Assembly: GCA_021442155.1 (NCBI GenBank)
Contig: CM038214.1
Coordinates: forward strand, 136,500,040 to 136,564,039
DNA: 64,000 bases
Source of the DNA: Cymbidium sinense
Lineage: Eukaryota; Streptophyta; Magnoliopsida; Asparagales; Orchidaceae
Direction: 5' to 3'
Part shown: in pieces, positions 11,669-23,599 of the stretch
How the letters are laid out: the number at the start of each line of letters is the position of its first letter
Numbering within the stretch: the stretch's first letter is position 1
Notes under the pieces: model-generated
What the model saw: the letters and a program-made list of their open reading frames with translations, nothing else
Told to the model about the DNA's origin: nothing
Databases searched by the model: none
Program-made: the position numbers and the translations under genes

Positions 11669-11730
11669 TTCCACATCTCCATTAGCTATAGGCAGATAAC
11701 TACATCTTTCGCCACACCTGCTCCTCTAGA

Positions 11731-12060
11731 GAGAAAATATTACGACCGTTATTTACGCGGGGACTCAATCTACAATAAAACGCAAATTTTTTTTTCCGCT
11801 TTTAGCAAGCATGAGCAAGAATAATGCGGACACGAAAAGAATGATGTATTCAGACGCCGTTACACTTCCCTTTGACTTACCCGTAGTTTGGAATGAAAGA
11901 AATATATTTGATTTACATTTAGGGTTAGTTTTTCGGCAAAACGAGCTAAGAGAAATAGAAAATCTCATTTCTTTTTACAAGAACCATGAAGATGGAAACG
12001 TTGAAAAAAATAATTTAGGGATTTATTAAATAAATTCATGGGTAATATTTCTGCATTTTT
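11731..12060 (+). repeat. MULE left terminal inverted repeat, outer unique part
   Basis: Matches the complement of 23,200-23,595 in a collinear series of blocks separated by small indels: the terminal GAGAAAATATTACG, the T-run followed by CCGCTTT near 11,785-11,803, and GACGCCGTTACACTTCCC near 11,853-11,870. Inside it passes into the tandem repeats. Long open frames here are not genes. Confidence 0.8.
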
Positions 12061-12089
12061 CTGTTTGTTAGTGATATTCTCTTCAAGAG

Positions 12090-13250
12090 AATATGTTCAT
12101 TACATTCCAAAGTAATTTAGATGCTTTTTTTGTTGAATTTTACTTTTAGTGTTATTTTGCATCACTCACTCTTTGGAGGTATGAGCATTTGGGACTTCTT
12201 TTTTCGCTTTATTTTGTGTTTTGAGATAATGTTCATTACATTATAATGGAACAATTTGATGCTTTGGATGATTTCTGAGCTTTTGTATCTATACTCTGTA
12301 GCTTGAGGGTGCTGAGCATTAAGGACTTTTTTCCAGTTTATTTTGCCTACTTCTTGATTATGACATTCCAATGGAAGCATTTGGAGGCTATTATTTGATT
12401 TTGGGATATTTTGTACCACTCACTCTTTGAGGGTACAGAGCATTTATGGCCTTTTTTCGGTTTATTTTTGCTTTCTTGGGATTATGTTTAGGGCATTCCA
12501 ATGGAAGTAATTTGATGGCTGCTTGGATGATTTGTGGGTATTTTTTTGCATCTGTACTCTCTGTACCTCTTTGGAGGGTAGAGAGCATTAAAGGACTTAT
12601 TTTGCCAATTTATTTTGCCTACTTCTTTTGATTATGTTTAGGGCATTCCAATGGAAGCATTTGGAGGCTGTTTGGATAGTTTTTGGGAGGTATTTTGCAT
12701 CCGCACTCTCTGTACCTCTTTGGAGGGTACAGATCATTTATGATATTTTTTTCAATTTATTTTGCCTGTTTCTTGAGATTATGTTTAGGGCATTCCAATG
12801 GAAAATGGTCTTGATGGTTTATTTGGGATATTTTGCATTTCATTCTCACCTTTGAGGGTACTGAGCATTAAAGACTTTTTGTTAGTTTATTTTGCCTACT
12901 TCTTTTGATTATATTTAGGGCATTCCAATGGAAGCATTTGGAGGCTATTTGGATAATTTCTGTACTCCACCTCTTTGAGGGTACATATCATTTATGGCCT
13001 TTTTCCAGTTTTATTTTGCCTTTTTGAGATTATGTTTAGTATTCCAATGGAAGCAATTTGATTGTTACTTGGATGATTTATTTGGGGTATTTTGCTCAGA
13101 TTTTGTACCTCGAGGTACGAGCATTTAGGGACTTCTTTTCCGTTTATTTTGCCTGTTTCTTTTGATTATGTTCATTATATTCCAATGGAAGCAATTTAAT
13201 GGCTGTTTGGATGATTTTGAGGTTTTTTGCATCTGTAGTTTGTAACATAT
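12090..13250 (+). repeat. MULE left subterminal array, about 9 units of 130-150 bp
   Basis: The unit reads TTGCATCTGTACTCTCTG-TACCTCTTTGGAGGGTACAGAGCATTTA, then TTTATTTTGCCT, TTGAGATTATGTTTAGGGCATT and CCAATGGAAGCAATTTGATGGC. Successive CATTCCAATGG cores fall near 12,363, 12,493, 12,643, 12,790 and 12,920. Each unit holds a TGTACC...GGGTACA short hairpin. Recurrent peptide frames (for example FRAFQWK) are translations of this repeat. Such arrays are plausible transposase-binding sites by analogy with other DNA transposons. Confidence 0.88.
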
Positions 13251-13270
13251 TTTTGTATCTGTTTGGCCAG

Positions 13271-15104
13271 ATGAATTCGGTCAATGAGCTGTGCGATGAC
13301 GAAGTCGTGATGTCTAATGACCCAAATTTGGGAAAACTCTTTGGCACCACGCTCAAATGAAACGAGGCATATAATCACTGTGACTATGCACATCAAATTA
13401 GCTTCAGTGTCCAGAAGGACCATACTAGTTATTGGCCAAACTCAAAGAAATTGAAATCAAAAGATTTTCTATGTGTAAAAGCTAGTCGGAAGAAGTCTGC
13501 CAGTCTAAATGACTTAATAAAATTCTAGAAAGTTGATACAATAACTGGTTGTCCGGCCATGATTAGATTCTCTGTTGATTTGGAGGGAATTGACGAAAAA
13601 TCATAATCATTCGCGAGCTCTAATCATCTTCTCGTGGATCACATGATGGATTAGCGAGAGGAAGCGTGTTGAAGACAAGAGTATGGAATTAGAGAACTAA
13701 TGCATTCAGCTATCTAACTGAGGAAGTTGGCGGCGTAGAGAATATCAGGTTCATAAAAAGAGATGCTTTCAATTTTATTCAGAAATAGAAAAGATCGAGG
13801 ATTGCGAATGGTGAAAGTAATGCATTAATACAGTTGTTTAAGGAAAGGCAAGCAGCGGATGGGATATTTGCATGGGATGTACAAGTTGATGAGTCAGATT
13901 GCTTAGTAAGCTTTTTTTAGAGCAATGACATGTCTAGGATAGAATATGATTGTTTTGGGGATGTGATAATTTTTGATACAAGCTATCGACTCAATAAATA
14001 TAATCTTGTTTGCCTCTTATTGGAGTGAATCACCGCAAAATGTATTATTTGGAGTAGCCTTTTATCGAAGAGATAATTGAGTCATTCTCATGGCTATTCC
14101 AAATATTTCTTCTTTGATGAGTGAGCATATCCTATAACAATATTCATTGATCAAGATCATGTGAGCTATCAAAATTGTATCGATACTCATCATAGATTGT
14201 GCCAATGGCATATTTCAAAGAAAGCTCCTTCCAAGGTTCATTGCTTTAATAGTAATAAGATAGTACAAGGGCTATTTTATAAATGCATGAGTAAGTGTGA
14301 CTCAGAGGAAGAGTTTAAAAAAGCTTGGTCTGTCATACTAGAAGAAGGCAATTTGCATGATCATGCTTGGTTATCTGAGCTTTATAAGATTAGATCCAAA
14401 TGGTCCACTACATTCAGCAAGGACTCATTCTACATGGGCATCTTGTTAATGCAACGTAGTGAGTCCATGAACAATGTATGTCATGGAATATCTAAACCAA
14501 CAAGTTCGCTCACAGATTGTTTCTTGGGGTTGGAAAAGATTATGGAGACATGGCATCGGAATGAACATGACGCAGACTTCAAGTGTAGCCATCATTTGTT
14601 CTATTGTTAAGACCCTAATTCTAAAATAAGTCGCTATGTTTTATACAAGAAAGATTTACACTGTTTGAAGAGGATTTTGCATGGAGTTGGAGGCTATCGA
14701 ACTAAGTCGATGAAAGCAATATGGAGTATTTGGTGAGAAACTTAGAGAATAAAAATGCATCCAAAATATGGATGCATTTCGATAGACTACCCTAGAAGTA
14801 ACTTGTACTTGCAAAAAATTTGAAATGATGGGATTACTTTGTGCCCATCAGACGAGTTCTTAGTCGAAGATGTTGAAGATTCGACAAGTATTTTCTTATG
14901 CGATGGTCTACCAGACCAAAGAGGGATATTTACATTGATAGTGCATACATAAAATTAAGAGATGTGGCAAGCACAGATGGAAATGCTATTGACATTATTT
15001 TCCAGAACCACATAAGTCGATATGCATATCAAATAAGCGTCAGGGCACAGGGTAATAAGAGAGCTGAGGACTATATGCTTGGATCCCTAAAAAAAACTAT
15101 ATGA
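13271..15104 (+). pseudogene. FAR1-MULE-SWIM transposase pseudogene
   Basis: Related to FAR1/FRS-type Mutator transposases, which bind DNA at the element ends and catalyse cut-and-paste transposition. From the ATG at 13,271 a FAR1-like zinc-binding domain follows, with motifs ISFSVQKDHTSYWPNSKKLKS, FLCVKAS and TGCPAMIRFSVD. The MULE transposase core then shows the catalytic triad: Asp in IIFDTSY (13,975), Asp in IDQDH (14,149) and Glu in QRSESMNN (14,461). The CQWHISKKAP motif sits near 14,200. A SWIM zinc finger (TCTCKKF...LLCAHQTS) lies at 14,798-14,858, followed by the typical FLMRWSTRPKRDI segment. It is broken by in-frame stops at 13,358, 13,526 and 13,604, a further stop near 13,786 and several frame changes, so it cannot give a full protein. 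It starts about 20 bases after the left repeat array. A host FRS gene is possible, but its position inside the terminal repeats argues for the transposon. Confidence 0.9.
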
Positions 15105-15834
15105 TGATGTCGACTCTATAATAAGTGAGAATTCTCCAAATGACAAAGCTTAAGAAGAAGAAGTCAACCACAAGATAAGGAAAAGACATCTTAAAGGATC
15201 GTTAAGCAACATCCAAAGGTGTTTCCAACTCAAGGCTTAAGGGATATTAGGAGAGATCCAAGAAAGCTAAGAGTAATTTTCTATTTGCGTATTAGTTTTT
15301 AGTATTTTGAATATTGCCGTTAATCTTCAAACCCTTCTACTTTTTTTGCTGCAGAAACTAAAGTATAGTTTGATAGTGTTGCTGAACGTGTTTCGTCACA
15401 AGTTGCATCACCTTTCTCTGTTATGCCAGAGTATTTTTTAGAGGTACGCACAGAATATCACACATCGATGCTATAAGAAATCATCAACTAATACGATGTT
15501 CTACATGCATGAATTTAACTCGAGCTCCACAATCAATCGGTAAGGGGTACACTAAGTCGATGATGGATGTTATTTCAAGAAAATATTTTGATGCATGACA
15601 TTATCCAATTTTGTGTTCTTCGACTGTATAATCTTTTCTGTAATGCTTTAGAGTCCCAAAGATGTCTCTCTTTAACTTAACAGACACACCAAGATATTTA
15701 GACTGTATTTAGCTAGGGGATTTTCTCACTGGACTATTTGTAGCTCTTTAAGTAATAGTGATTGAGTTAATCCTCTACTGAGGACCTTATAATCATTGGA
15801 CTGTAGCAATAAATATGTGTAATAAATATGTTTT
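15105..15834 (+). other. 3' tail of the transposase pseudogene and spacer
   Basis: Lys/Glu-rich decayed coding sequence continues to about 15,280, with short frames such as HLKGSLSNIQRCF that resemble the end of FAR1-type proteins. A CTGCAG-type splice acceptor follows a pyrimidine run near 15,340-15,353, so a last exon may exist. The remainder shows nothing recognisable. Confidence 0.4.
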
Positions 15835-17258
15835 GCATCTGTACCTCTCCTAAGAGTACATATCATTTATTACCTTTTTTTTAGTTTATTTTGCCTAATT
15901 CTAGAAATAATGTTCATTACATTCCAGTTAAGGCAATCTAAAAGCTGTTTGGATGATTTCTAGGTGTTTTTTTTTTGCATCTGTACTCTGTGTATCTCTT
16001 TGGAGGGTACAGATCATTTGAGTCCTTTTTTTAGTTTATTTTATCTATTTCTTGAGATTATGTTTAGGGCACTCCAATAGAAGCAATTTGATGGCTGCTT
16101 GGATGATTTCTGGGTGTTTTATTGTATCTGTACTCTTTGTACCTCTTTGGAGTCTGAGTATTTAGAACTTCTTTTTCCAGTTTATTTTGCATATTTCTTG
16201 AGATAATATTCATTACATTACAATGAAAGTAACTGAGTGCTTGATGGATGGTTTTGGGGGGATATTTTCTGTACTCTCTGCATCTCCAAGGGTACAGATC
16301 ATTTATGGCCTTTTTTCTAGTTTATTTTGTGTGATTCTAGAAATAATATTCATTACATTACAATGGAAGCAATTTGAAAGTCGTTTGATGGTTTTGGGGT
16401 ATTTTGCATCGTACTCTCCTCCTGGAGGGTATAGATCATTTATGTCCTTTTTTCCGCTTTATTTTGTATTTTATTGAGATTATGTTTGGGCATTCCAAAG
16501 CAATTTGATGATTGCTTGGATGGTTTATTTGGGGTATGCATCTCCTGCACTCTATTGAGGGTACGAGCATTTAGGGACTTCTTTTTCCATTTTATTTTGC
16601 CTAATTATTGAGATTATATTTAGGGCATTTCAATGGAAGCAATTTGATGGCTGCTTGGATGATTTTTGAGAGTTTTTTTGCATCTGTACTCTCTGTATCT
16701 CTTTGGAGGGTACAGAGCATTTAGGACTTCTTTTTCCAGTTTATTTTACCTGTTTTTAGATGATGTTCATTACATTACAATGGAAGTAATTTGAAAGTTG
16801 TTTGGATGATGAGAGTATTTGTACCTGTATCTTGGAGGGTACAGATCATTTACCTTTTTCCCGTTTATTTTGCCTTTTAATGAGATTATGTTTACATTCC
16901 AAGCAAGATGGTCGCTTGGATGATTTCTGGTGTTATTTGCATCTGACTCTCTGTACCTCTTTGGAGGTAGCATTTATGGACTTCTTTTTCTAGTTTATTT
17001 TATCTGTTTCCTGAGATTATGTTTAGGGCATTCCAATGGAAGCAATTTGATGACTGCTTGGATGATTTCTGAGTATTTTTTTGCATTCACTCTGCACTTT
17101 GAGGGTACAGAGCATTTGGACTCTTTTTTATTTTTTGAGATTATATTTAAGGCATTCCAATGGAAGCAATTTGATGGCTGCTTGGATGATTTCTAGGTGT
17201 TTTTTTTGCATCTGTACTCTCTATACCTCTTTGGAGGGTACAAATCATTTATGGACTA
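15835..17258 (+). repeat. MULE internal array, about 10 units, same orientation as the left array
   Basis: The same 130-150 bp unit as at 12,090-13,250, in the same orientation, lies downstream of the transposase gene. Good copies sit at 16,020-16,170, 16,560-16,760 and 16,980-17,250. It is not accompanied by the outer unique terminal sequence on either side. It may mark a nested second element, the left arm of an element that captured the Ulp1 gene, or an internal duplication of the subterminal repeat. Confidence 0.85.
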
Positions 17259-18190
17259 TCTAGTCCGAAAATTTAGTTGGCAAATTTATTCTCATAATGT
17301 GGTGACAAATTTAAAAAGCCTTTTAATCTATTGTATTTACACTATTCAGTAATTGAAAATAATTATTATATAATTAAATGTTATAAGTTATCTCTTTCTG
17401 CAAGTTTCATTACGCTTATAATAATTAAATTTTTCATATTGCAATGACAAAAAAATACTATTTTTTATAATAGATTAACTTATTTTGTTTTGTTTCATCT
17501 AAATAAATAGACAAGTCAGTCTGATAAGGTTCAAGTTAATATTGAACTTCATTTTACTCGAGCATGAGCATACTAAAAATACATATGAGTTAATTTTTTA
17601 AGCTTTTTATAATAAAAAATAGCTAACAACAATCATAATCATATTTTAATACATATGAGTTAAAATTAAAATTATTAAAATATCATGATTTTACAATCAA
17701 AATTTACTTACACCAACCACAATAATTTTACAATGAAACTTTAAAAAAAAAGATAATCCTAATCCCTAATTTAATTTTATGCGTTAATTTTATGCATTGG
17801 ATAACATTTATTTTATGCATTCATGCATTTTTATGCATTCTCGCTCATAACAAAATGACCATACCATAAAAAATGATTTTAAATGCGATTTCTTTCAAGA
17901 ATATAGCCCCAAAACCAAATCCATAAGATAAAAATATGATCGGAGTAAAATATCATCCAGTAAAATATCGTGAAATCAAACTATATGAAATGAGAGAAAA
18001 GAAGTTAAAAAGCGTAAAATATCATCCTGCATCCATAAATGATCCATTCACTTAACAAAAAATAGCTAAGTCTTCGAAGCCACCAAACCGATGTATTATA
18101 CAAAATCCTATATCAAACTAAATCCTATTGTTCTCAATTTGAATTTTTAAGTCTCAAATAAAATATAGCGAAGTTTAACTCACTCTAAAT
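17259..18190. other. AT-rich spacer inside the MULE
   Basis: About 930 bases without a supported gene, between the internal repeat array and the 3' end of the Ulp1-type gene. The repeats TTTTATGCATT near 17,775-17,830 are the only local pattern seen. Confidence 0.5.
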
Positions 18191-20735
18191 ATATTCATCT
18201 TCCAATCCGGTGGTCTACCCACCACTGAGGTTTCGATTCCGCCTCCATGTATTTGCAGACAAACATTATGACACTATTTTCTTGACTGTATCCCACTCAC
18301 CATTTCAATTGGCCATTTTGAGATCGCCGCAAAAGACGGCCAAAGCATCTTCAACAAGTAATTTGATCTGAATAGCCAGAACATAATCTCAACAAGTTGG
18401 CTAAAAAAAAATAGTTAAGAGGAACCAACTTTGAAAGTCTTACAATCTCAGGAAGAATGCTCTTATGGGTTGGTTTGGGTAATGAGTCATAAAAATACCA
18501 GGCCTCTGACTTCATATGCCCAACCAGGAGTGTCTGCGATTATTTAAACCGTGAGAAGATTAACTCGACACACTGTCAGCAGTGACATATTGGATAAACA
18601 TTTTGCTTTCCATCTTTTAGCCGCATATAATGCAGAAAAGAAGAGAACGATTATAGATTATAGCTTTTATCTAAACAAACAAGAATTAAATCATAATACT
18701 CAACATTTCTGTAGGGTAACATACCCAATGCAAGCATGAAATATACAAATAGGGGACATACAGCCCTGACAGCGAATACTTCTACCAAGAAGAACGAAAG
18801 GCATCAATGTGTCCATCGAGAGATATTGATCCGTCGAACTCATCGACCCTCGCACAATGATATTCCCAATCGCGAATACTGTATCACCCCTGCAAGTGAT
18901 AAATATTTTAGAGTGATCTTAATTAAACGAATAGGTTATTTTATGTATGAAGGAGCTGATTGAGGATTGACTTATTTGTCCTCAAATCGGGAGCATGACG
19001 TGTCAATAAGATCAAGCATCGGCTTAGGCAAAACAGCTCTGGATGAGAACTCAACATCATGAAGTGCCTCTGATGGCTGCAAGGAAATTACGCGAAAGTT
19101 AGTGATGAAGAGCTAGATTCACTATGAATTAAGGATCGATCTATTGAGTATTTTTCATACCTCCGATTGATGCTCCTCCACCACAACGATAGCAGTTTGT
19201 GGGTAATCGACCTTTACTGACTCATCTTTGCAAACTTATAAAAATATTTAGTGAAATCTATTTTTATTATCTCAAATTTAAAAGAAAGTAACTTAATACC
19301 TCTGCTGCCGGCTTCTCATCTTGAGTGGAGGCCACCACATCACTTATTCTTGCTCGTGACTTCCTGTAAGTGTGTATGAAGGGGGAACTAATAACTTTCC
19401 TCTTCCTTATTTGCTGAGCTTTCACACCACGCTCAATGCTACCGACAGGTTTGAGCATCGCCATGTGTAGTGGGGCCTCACAAGAACTTCACCAATTCCA
19501 CATGGGTTTCCCGGAAGTATCCAACTCCATGTGGAAGTTCCTCAGCCTCCACAAGAGCTTCCTCTACCTCTTGGGGCTTTCCAAGTGGTAGCCTCCCTGG
19601 TACCCTCCACAGGGAAGCTCTGTAGCCTCCTCAAGAGTTTCCCTTGTGGTGACCCTCATAGAACCTCCCCACACTTGGGGTGGACCCACCGCTGCAAGAA
19701 CTTCCTCGATAGCAAAGAACCAAATCAAGCCCATCCATCCTCTCCACATTTGTTGCATGAAAAGATGATATTGTATCTTTCAAGTCCAAACCCGCAAGTA
19801 TCCTCTCACCACAAAGTCCTGTGGGGTAGGCAGAGAGCGTGCTAGATACACCGGACGGGGAGAATATCGAGGAGAGACATATGGAGACTCTGCGCACTTG
19901 GACTTAAAATGGGACTACTATCTGCTCGACATGTGTAGATTCTGGGGGACACCGATTGAAGGAGCCTCCCTCTTCTAATATGTCCTCGAATGAAGGCGCA
20001 CTGTGATAAACCGATAAGAAAATGTGAAGACATACAACATAAATAAAGACATTCTTATATGAACTAAGTGATATTATTATATGTCACTGTGTCCTCCCAA
20101 ACCGGAAAGCATTATTTGGAAACTCTATTTTTGCCCATCGCACATAATGGTTTTAGATGGAAATGAGGCTTATGATGCTTATGTCACCACCATATCTACA
20201 ATGAATATTTTAAACAAGAAACTTCAGCATTAAATTACACATTCACGGAGATATAGAACATACCATCGAAGAGCGATAAAGCCACTCATGTAACCGCCTC
20301 CTGCAATCTTTGATGTAATAATATCAAATTGGGAAACTAGAAAGTCCCAAATGGCCTGCTTGTATTCAAAGAAATCTATCTATGTCATCTAGGCAATCAA
20401 TTCTGATGCCACCTTGTAATTGTGATATATAAAAAATAGATTTGATAGCAGAAAATATATGTACAACCGCACAAAGTGCTATGTGCAACAGCCATCCAAT
20501 TCTCAAGTTGATTCTTGTAGTCCGATGAACTGAATCAATGCGGGATTTCTGCCATAAGACCTTCTCCCCTCTGTTTGGCATCCCTATCATCACTACAACT
20601 TCATCGAGGGTGAAAGGAATGCACTGCCCACCCAACAAGAAAGCTTGCTTTTCTATATCCCAGCAAGACAAGATCGATGTAATGGCAACTGAGTCTTGCT
20701 TAATTCTATGGAGTCTAATGAATTAATGGAGATGA
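18190..20735 (-). pseudogene. Ulp1-type (C48) cysteine peptidase transposon gene, broken
   Basis: Plant MULEs often carry genes with a SUMO-protease-like C-terminal domain (Kaonashi/KI-MULE type), of uncertain role in transposition. Read on minus, an N-terminal part at 20,671-20,265 holds ACWDIEKQ-like CWDIEKQAFLLGG, IPFTLDEVVVMIGMP and, after a frame change near 20,385, QAIWDFLVSQFD, resembling the N-terminal domain of such proteins. A linker with degenerate EEALVEAEELP repeats (19,500-19,720) and a basic RKRKVISSPF stretch (19,400) follow. Plausible exons with GT/AG borders lie at 19,161-19,225 (acidic) and near 18,970-19,076. The peptidase domain shows LLVGHMKSEAWYFYDSLP (18,480-18,530) and SQENSV-IMFVCKYMEAESKP (18,215-18,290). 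The catalytic Asp-Cys-Gly expected between SV and IM is absent, and the His-Trp before LLV is not seen. With several stops, it is a pseudogene. It is convergent with the transposase. Confidence 0.75.
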
Positions 20736-20900
20736 AGCCTCTTTAAAATGTCGGTTTCATCAAGCCGCAATATTATCGAACACGCCTTATAAGGCAGATC
20801 TCGTTATTTTTTTTTTACATGTTAAAGTTCAAAAGAAAAGTCAGGTAATGAGTAAGATACAAATCACCCATCAAACTAAGCTTAACAGCCAAATTATTCT
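20736..20900. other. 5' flank of the Ulp1-type gene
   Basis: Short sequence between the N-terminal exon and the right subterminal array. A CTTTAAA/TATTA-rich stretch could hold the promoter, but no clear element is seen. Confidence 0.3.
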
Positions 20901-23185
20901 AAATGATGTACCTCCAAAGAGGTAGAGTAGATGCAAAATACCCCCTAGAAACCATCCAAATAGCTTTCAAATTGCTTTCATTGTAATGTAATGAACATTA
21001 TCTCTAGAATCAGACAAAATAAACTGGAAAAAAGGCCATAAATAATCTGTACCCTCAGGAGAGGTATAGAGAGTACAGATGCAAAATACCCCCCAACCAT
21101 CCAAGCAGCTCCCAGATTACTTCCATTATAATGTAATGAATATTATCTCAAGAAATAAGCAAAATAAACTGGAAAAAGTTTTAAATGCTCATCTCCAAAG
21201 TAGAGCAGATGCAAAAATAACCCAAATAAACCATCCAAGCAGCCATTAAATTGCTTCCATTGGAATGCCCTAAACATAATCTCAATAAACATGCAAAATA
21301 AACTGAAAAAAGGACATAAATGATCTGTACCATCCAAAGAGGAGAGTGATACAAAATACCCCCCAAACCATCCAAACAAATTTTCAAATTTATAATGTAA
21401 TGAATATTATCTAATCGACAAAATAAACTGAGAAAATGACATAAATGATTCACCTTCCAAAGAGGTCAGAGTACAGATGCAAAATACCCCCCGAAACCAT
21501 CCAAACAGCTTTCAAATTGATTCCATTGTAATGTAATGAACATTATCTCTAGAATCAGGCAAAATAAACTAGAAAAAAAAGGCTATAAATGATCTGTACC
21601 CTCAGGAGAGGTATAGAGAATATATATGGCAAAATACCCCCCCCAAACCATCCAAGTAGCTCCTAGATTGCTTCCATTGTAATGTAATGAACATTATCTC
21701 AAGAAATAGGTAAAATAAACTGAAAAAAGAAGTCCCTAAATGCTCTGTACCCTCCAAAGAGGTACAAAGAGTACAGATACAATAAAATGCCTAGAAATCA
21801 TCCAAACAGCCATCAAATTACATCCATTGGAATATAATGAACATAATCAAAAGAAGTAGAAAAGATAAACTAGAAAAAGAAGTCCCTAAATGCTATGTAC
21901 CTCCAAAGAGGTACAGAGAGTATAGATGCAAAATACCCCAAATAAACCATCCAAGCAGCCATCAAATTGTTTCCATTGGAATGCCCTAAACATAATCTCA
22001 ATAAACAGACAAAATAAACTGGAAAAAAGGACATAAATGATCTGTACCCTCCAAAGAGGTACAGAGAGTACAGATGTAAAATACCCCCCAAAAATCATCC
22101 AAACAACTTTCAAATTGCTTTCATTGTAATGTAAAGAATATTATCTCTAGAATCAGACAAAATAAACTGGAAAAAAGCCATAAATGATCTGTACCCTCAG
22201 GAGAGATACAGAGAGTACAGATGTAAAATACCCCTCAGAAATCATCCAAACAGCTTTCAAATTGCTTCCATTGTAATGTAATGAATATTATCTCAAGAAA
22301 TAGGCAAAATAAACTGGAAAAAGAAGTCAAATGCTGTACCTCCAAAGATTACGTATTGCTATGTGAAAAATATCTTGAAATCATTCAAGCAGCCATCAAA
22401 TTACTTCCATTGGAGTACCCTAAACATAATCTCAAGAAACAGGCAAAATAAATTGGAAAAAGAAGTCTCTAAATGCTCTGTACCCTCCAAAGAGGTATAG
22501 AGTGATTCAAAATACCCCAAATAAACCATCCAAGCAGCCATCAAATTACTTCCATTATAATGCCCTAAATACAATCTCAACAAACAGGCAAAATAAACTG
22601 AAAAAAAAGGCCATAAATAATCACCCTCTAGAATTACGATATAAAATACCCCCCATAAATCATCCAAACAGTCTTCAAATTATTTCCATTAGAATACCAT
22701 AAATATGATCTCAATAATTAGGCCAAAAGCGAAAAAATTGACTAAATTATCGTACCCTCGGGAGGTGCAGAGTCTGAAAAAACTCCCAAAATCATCCAAG
22801 CATCAAATTGCTTCCATTCGAATGCCCTAAAAATAATCTCAGGAAGAATGCAAGATAAACTAAAAAAAGTTTGCCCTAAATGATCTGTACCCTCGAGAGA
22901 AGTACAGAGAGTACATATGGAAAATATTCCAAGAAACCATCCAAACAGCCTTCATATTGCTTTCATTGGAATGCCCTAAATATATCTCAAGAAGAATATA
23001 AACTGAAAAAAGTAAATAAATGATCAGTACTCAAGAGGTACAGAGTACATATGCCAAAACCCCATCCAAACCAAATTGCTTATATTTGAATGTAATGAAC
23101 ATAATCTCAAGAAACGCTAAAGAAACTGGAAAAAAAACAAATGCTATGTACCTCGAGGTACAAAGAGTACTGAATACAAAATAAT
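20900..23185 (-). repeat. MULE right subterminal array, about 16 units, inverted
   Basis: The 130-150 bp unit of the left array appears here on the complement: CAAATTGCTTCCATTGGAATGCCCTAAACATAATCTC, AAAATAAACTGGAAAAA, CTGTACCCTCCAAAGAGGTACAGAGAGTACAGATGCAAAATACCCC. It is almost twice as long as the left array. Two sub-types alternate, CATTGGAATGCCC and CATTGTAATGTAATG, which implies expansion in dimers. Open frames across it repeat the same peptide and are not genes. Confidence 0.88.
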
Positions 23186-23199
23186 ATATAAAAAAATAA

Positions 23200-23595
23200 C
23201 CAATCTTTCATCGACAGAGAAGAACGAGTAAACCCTAAATTCATTCAAGTTCGGAATGCATGTGTAAATATCTCATGTAGTCACCTACAATATCTCAATT
23301 TTGATTTGCTATATCACCGAAAGGCGGACGTCGATGAGAGCTAAGGCGAAAAAAAATCCTTCGTCGAAAAGCACTAAACTATTACGTGGCGAGGATGTCG
23401 AAAACGATATCTCTTCTTCTTCTCCCGCTTTTGAGCGACGCGGGGTGGGAAGTATAACGGCGTCATGAATATGCCATCCCTTTACAGCGCCGTCCGTTAT
23501 ATTCGCTCCATTAAGCTAAAGCGGAAAAAAAATACTTGCGTCGTCATGGATTAGAGTCCATACGTAAAATACATGACTTGACGTAATATTTCTTC
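23200..23595 (-). repeat. MULE right terminal inverted repeat, outer unique part
   Basis: The complement of this stretch aligns in order with 11,731-12,060, with extra sequence (CGTCGCTC...CGACGAAGG) making it longer. It is CpG-rich compared with the array inside. The last bases, CGTAATATTTCTTC, are the element end. Confidence 0.8.
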
Positions 23596-23599
23596 CTAG

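Larger units (their letters stand above)
11731..23595. mobile_element. Large Mutator-like element (MULE) with FAR1 transposase and Ulp1-type gene
   Basis: The ends are inverted copies. The left begins GAGAAAATATTACG and the right, on the complement, begins GAAGAAATATTACG. Further inside, both carry GGACTC.AATC, a CGCAA-T-run-CCGCTTT block, and GACGCCGTTAYACTTCCC in the same order. Internal to the unique termini lie arrays of 130-150 bp repeats in opposite orientation at the two ends. Between them are a FAR1/MULE transposase on + and a convergent Ulp1-type gene on -, both broken. This matches the layout of autonomous plant MULEs with tandem-repeat subtermini and an added Ulp1 gene. No perfect 9-bp duplication is visible: the left flank reads CCTCTAGA and the right CCTAGATGG, which share only part. 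The element is therefore old or slightly rearranged. Confidence 0.85.

Noticed and set aside
12446..12855. Open frames with hydrophobic LFCLFLEIMFRAFQWK repeats, also at 16,223-17,263 and on minus at 21,143-22,667
   Set aside because: They recur wherever the MULE subterminal repeat occurs, so they reflect repeat composition rather than a membrane protein.
18190..18250. tRNA-like T-arm (GGTTTCGATTCC) on +
   Set aside because: No acceptor, D or anticodon arm; the complement is coding sequence of the Ulp1-type gene (KYMEAESKPQWW).
19531..19845. 104-codon open frame on + (Pro-rich)
   Set aside because: Antisense to the degenerate Glu-rich linker of the Ulp1-type gene.
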